From: Bacteroidales bacterium
Lineage (GTDB): Bacteria > Bacteroidota > Bacteroidia > Bacteroidales > VadinHA17
Length of the DNA stretch: 8,460 bases
Direction of reading: 5' to 3'
Assembly (NCBI GenBank): GCA_020353115.1
Contig: CP070687.1
Coordinates: 1,335,943 to 1,344,402 of the forward strand
A program made the translations under genes and the position numbers. The notes under the pieces are model-generated. The model ran no database searches and had not been told where the DNA came from. It saw only the letters and a program-made list of their open reading frames with translations. Numbering within the stretch: position 1 is the stretch's first letter; every line of letters begins with the position of its first letter. This document shows, piece by piece, positions 5,917 through 8,460 of this stretch.

Positions 5917-7479
5917 TTACCTTATCAGCTTTACATTACTTTCAGGAAGCCCAACTTTTACTCCGTTAATTCTGTATTCCACATCGTCCTTATAGGTTAT
6001 TGTCATAATAAGTATTCCTTCCTCATTATACTTTTTCCAGTTTTTCTCCTTTATTCCATTATCATAATATCTTTCCTCTTTCAGAACTCCGTTTGCCCAA
6101 TATAATTTATGCCTTTTATCCGGGTTATCCTGAGAATAATTTCCAATATATTTTATCTCTCCGTTAGCATAATAATGTTTCCACACCCCTTCTCTGAGTC
6201 CAACCACATAATTACCCTCTTCCGCATGGTCTCCAGCCGTATAATACCATCTTCCTTCTTTCTCTCCCTCCAGAAAATCGCCTTGTGAGATAATTTCTCC
6301 CTCCATTGAATATTCCGTTGCAATACCATCCTCTTTTCCATTAAAGTACTCTTCTTCTCTGTGGATGTTCCCATTAGGATAATACCATTTCCATAAACCA
6401 TCTTCCTGCCCATTGCGGTAATTTCCTGTCTGTTCTATTACTCCATCCATGAAAAAATAGTCCCATTTACCTTCTTTTTTGTTCTCTATATAGTTACCCT
6501 CTGAGCGTAATTCTCCGGTGATAAAAAAATTCTTCCAGTGTCCTATCCGTTCCCCTTCCTCATTAACAATTCCCTCGGAAATAATTCTTCCTGAATCATC
6601 ATAAATCCTTGATCCTGTTATTGTGCCGTCGGGAGCATATTCCCTGTGAATGCCAATTGGTGTTTTATACCTATATGGTCCGCTTGTTTTTAATCTGTTG
6701 TTCTCATCGTATATATTCCGAATCTCAACATCCTGGTCTTCCTCAACATCCTCCTCAACAATTCTTCCTTCTCTATATTGTATTACAAGAATAAGGTTCC
6801 CTTTTTTGTCATATTCTTTATAAAATCCATGAAGTATGTTGTCTTTATAGGATCTTTCAATTTGCAGCTTGCCATCTTCATAAAAATCCTTCCAGACTCC
6901 TTGTTTCATCCCTTCTGTATCGCTTCTGTTGATTCTTTCCCTGTTTACAAGATATCCGTTATGGTATTCAAAAAGTGTTATAATTATTCCCTCCAGATCA
7001 AATTCTTTTGATAATCCCTGCCTCCTTCCATTCACATAATTGACACTCTCTTTCAACTTTCCATTTGGGTAATAATAGAATGACTGACCTTCTCTTTTAT
7101 CATTGATATATAATTCTTTCGATACTATGTTACCATTATATGATGTAATTTCTTTGTTTTTAAAATCATACTTAAAGTAATATCCATTTTTCTTTCCATA
7201 CATATAGCTAATCTTCTCGATTGTATCTCCTGTCTGATCGTAGAATATCCAAATACTATCCAGCATAAAATTTTTTCTGTTCCCTTCCGATTTTATAATT
7301 CCTGTAACATAATATGTTTTCCAATACCCATCTGGTTTTCCGTTTTTAATATTTCCTTCGCTTGAAATCTGCCCATTAGGGTAATATAAAAATGTATAGC
7401 CGTCAGCCGGTAATTCATTTTCCTGACTGTACAAAACCAGATTTACAAACAAAAATACCAACACTATTCCTGACCGCAT
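5917..7479 (-). CDS. Exported YwqK/MORN_2-type repeat protein
   Basis: A 520-residue exported protein made almost wholly of MORN_2-like repeats, the family that automatic pipelines name 'YwqK family antitoxin'. Residues 1-18 are a signal peptide with probable cleavage at LYS-QE. Repeats of about 22-24 residues follow from 27 to about 495, of the form GxWKxYYxNGxIxxEGNYxNGKxxG. Clear copies include GYWKTYYVTGIIKSEGN (51-67), GVWKDFYEDGKLQIERSY (194-211), GLWKWYYPNGNIHREEEY (361-378) and GVWKHYYANGEIKYIGNY (431-448). An acidic, non-repeat break (EEDVEEDQDVE, 242-252) divides the array into two halves. No catalytic motif, membrane anchor or C-terminal secretion domain is visible, so it should be periplasmic or surface-exposed, perhaps a scaffold or binding protein. 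There is no partner toxin beside it, so the antitoxin label should not be taken literally. It sits between nadA (61 nt) and ruvB (24 nt). Confidence 0.88.
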   Translation of the reverse strand: MRSGIVLVFLFVNLVLYSQENELPADGYTFLYYPNGQISSEGNIKNGKPDGYWKTYYVTGIIKSEGNRKNFMLDSIWIFYDQTGDTIEKISYMYGKKNGYYFKYDFKNKEITSYNGNIVSKELYINDKREGQSFYYYPNGKLKESVNYVNGRRQGLSKEFDLEGIIITLFEYHNGYLVNRERINRSDTEGMKQGVWKDFYEDGKLQIERSYKDNILHGFYKEYDKKGNLILVIQYREGRIVEEDVEEDQDVEIRNIYDENNRLKTSGPYRYKTPIGIHREYAPDGTITGSRIYDDSGRIISEGIVNEEGERIGHWKNFFITGELRSEGNYIENKKEGKWDYFFMDGVIEQTGNYRNGQEDGLWKWYYPNGNIHREEEYFNGKEDGIATEYSMEGEIISQGDFLEGEKEGRWYYTAGDHAEEGNYVVGLREGVWKHYYANGEIKYIGNYSQDNPDKRHKLYWANGVLKEERYYDNGIKEKNWKKYNEEGILIMTITYKDDVEYRINGVKVGLPESNVKLIR

Positions 7480-7540
7480 GATTTTGGCTCTTTAGATAAT
7501 ACTATAAAAAAAATTAGCTTCATCCTTCCAATCGATTTAA

Positions 7541-8460
7541 CTACAAACCATATTTTTCAGATATCTCCAGCATACGTTTGATTGGTGCTTCTGCCTTCTT
7601 TCTTATCTCCTCTTCAATTTTAATTTCCGGAGCTTCGTATTTCAATGTATTATAGATTTTCCTTAGTGTTATCATTTTCATAAAATTACAATCACTGCAG
7701 GCACAAGTAGAATCTTTCGGCGGAGCCGGAATAAATAACTTACCCGGGTTCTTCTTCTTCATCTGGTGTATAATCCCTGATTCCGTTGCTACAATATATG
7801 TATTTCCACCATCATTCATTGTAAACTTTATAAGCGATGATGTTGAACCGATATGATCGGCAACAATTAAAATTGGTTTTTCGCATTCCGGGTGTGCAAT
7901 AATTTTTGCTTCTTGGTGCTGTTTTTTAAGTTCCAGAATTCTTTCTAATGAAAACTCCTCATGAACATGGCAGGCTCCATCCCAAATAACCATATCCCTT
8001 CCTGAAATGCTTTTTATATAGTTTCCCAGATTTTTATCCGGTGCGAAAATTATCTTTTCATCAGCTGGTAATGATTCTATTATTTTTAATGCATTTGATG
8101 ATGTACATACAATATCCGTTAATGCTTTTATTTCTGCAGTTGTATTTACATAAGATATAACTGTATGATCCTGGTATTTGTTTCTGAACCTTGCAAATTC
8201 GTCCGGCGGACAAGATTCGGCAAGTGAGCAACCGGCGTTCAGATCCGGTATTAATACCTTTTTTTCAGGTGACAGTATTTTTGCCGTTTCGGCCATAAAA
8301 TTCACCCCTGCAAATAGAATAATATCCGATTCCGTTTTCGATGCCTGCTGAGACAAAGCGAGACTGTCCCCTACAAAATCTGCGATATCCTGTATTTCGC
8401 CTTCCTGGTAATAATGAGCCAGTATTACCGCATTCTTATCCAATCTCATTTTGTCTATTT
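7541..8460 (-). CDS. nadA: Quinolinate synthase NadA, 5' end outside the window
   Basis: An Fe-S enzyme that condenses iminoaspartate with dihydroxyacetone phosphate to quinolinate, the second step of de novo NAD synthesis. Numbering is from the Met at 8449. KNAVILAHYYQEGEIQDIAD (5-24), FVGDSLALS (25-33) and NFMAETAKIL (50-59) are family hallmarks. Candidate [4Fe-4S] ligands come from three places: LNAGCSLAESCPP (Cys74, Cys80), DGACHVHEEF (Cys160), and STCACSDCNFMK (Cys249, Cys251, Cys254). IAHPECEKP (184-192), GSTSSLIKF (201-209) and VATESGIIHQM (220-230) line the active site. It ends at EISEKYGL as usual. The frame stays open past 8449 to the edge (IDKMRLDKNAV), and homologues carry about ten more residues before KNAVILAHYYQ, so the Met at 8449 is probably internal. 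nadB and nadC are not in view. Confidence 0.97.
   Translation of the reverse strand, partial: IDKMRLDKNAVILAHYYQEGEIQDIADFVGDSLALSQQASKTESDIILFAGVNFMAETAKILSPEKKVLIPDLNAGCSLAESCPPDEFARFRNKYQDHTVISYVNTTAEIKALTDIVCTSSNALKIIESLPADEKIIFAPDKNLGNYIKSISGRDMVIWDGACHVHEEFSLERILELKKQHQEAKIIAHPECEKPILIVADHIGSTSSLIKFTMNDGGNTYIVATESGIIHQMKKKNPGKLFIPAPPKDSTCACSDCNFMKMITLRKIYNTLKYEAPEIKIEEEIRKKAEAPIKRMLEISEKYGL

Noticed and set aside
6153..6413. An 86-residue frame within the repeat-protein gene on the same strand
   Set aside because: It is a shifted reading of the repetitive gene; the Gly/Trp/Tyr repeats are only coherent in the long frame.
5917..7479. A toxin-antitoxin system, from the usual database name of the YwqK family
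   Set aside because: No toxin-like gene lies beside it, the protein has a signal peptide, and its neighbours are nadA and ruvB.
7464..7523. A 19-residue minus-strand ORF with a hydrophobic start that overlaps the start of the repeat-protein gene
   Set aside because: It could be a leader peptide, but it is short, begins directly against AAGG with no proper spacing, and ends with no attenuator-like structure, so chance is the simpler reading.
1..8460. tRNA or rRNA genes, CRISPR arrays, insertion sequences, prophage or defence genes
   Set aside because: No cloverleaf, regularly spaced direct repeats, transposase or integrase motifs, or terminal inverted repeats were seen, and the genes form an ordinary core-genome set.

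Overview
The window looks like chromosomal DNA of a member of the Bacteroidota, probably class Bacteroidia and possibly an uncultured lineage. It is AT-rich. Most genes lack a clear Shine-Dalgarno. Two intergenic regions carry matches to the Bacteroidota -7 promoter consensus TAnnTTTG. One exported protein has a signal peptide ending in the YSQ pattern common in this phylum, and the protein sequences (pheS, nadA, the Crp/Fnr regulator, the cyclophilin with an insert) read like Bacteroidota versions. The assignment is from recognition, not from a search.

Layout. Positions 1-292 (minus) hold the N-terminal part of a cation diffusion facilitator cut by the window edge. Next come a TIGR01777-type SDR epimerase (428-1285, minus) and, divergently across a 140-nt AT-rich spacer, a probable secreted or lipid-anchored cyclophilin-type peptidyl-prolyl isomerase (1426-2244, plus), followed by pheS (2288-3325, plus). 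An OsmC-family protein (3338-3757, minus) converges on pheS with a 12-nt gap. It shares a compact divergent control region with a cysteine-rich Crp/Fnr regulator (3831-4571, plus). The left half of the window is therefore three short transcription units.

The right half is one minus-strand run, read from right to left: nadA (7541 to beyond 8460, 5' end outside the window), a 520-residue exported YwqK/MORN_2 repeat protein (5917-7479), ruvB (4870-5892), and an unlisted 56-residue two-helix membrane protein (4622-4792). The spacings of 61, 24 and 77 nt fit an operon or overlapping transcription units.

Most of the window is housekeeping: tRNA charging, NAD synthesis, Holliday-junction migration, protein folding, metal efflux. 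I see no mobile element, CRISPR array, tRNA or rRNA, and no clearly novel multigene system. The points most worth following are: the perfect inverted repeat over the crp/fnr start, which also touches the osmC promoter; the Fe-S-like cysteine set in that regulator; the small membrane protein behind ruvB; the large repeat protein between nadA and ruvB; and the paired hairpins before the metal-efflux gene.
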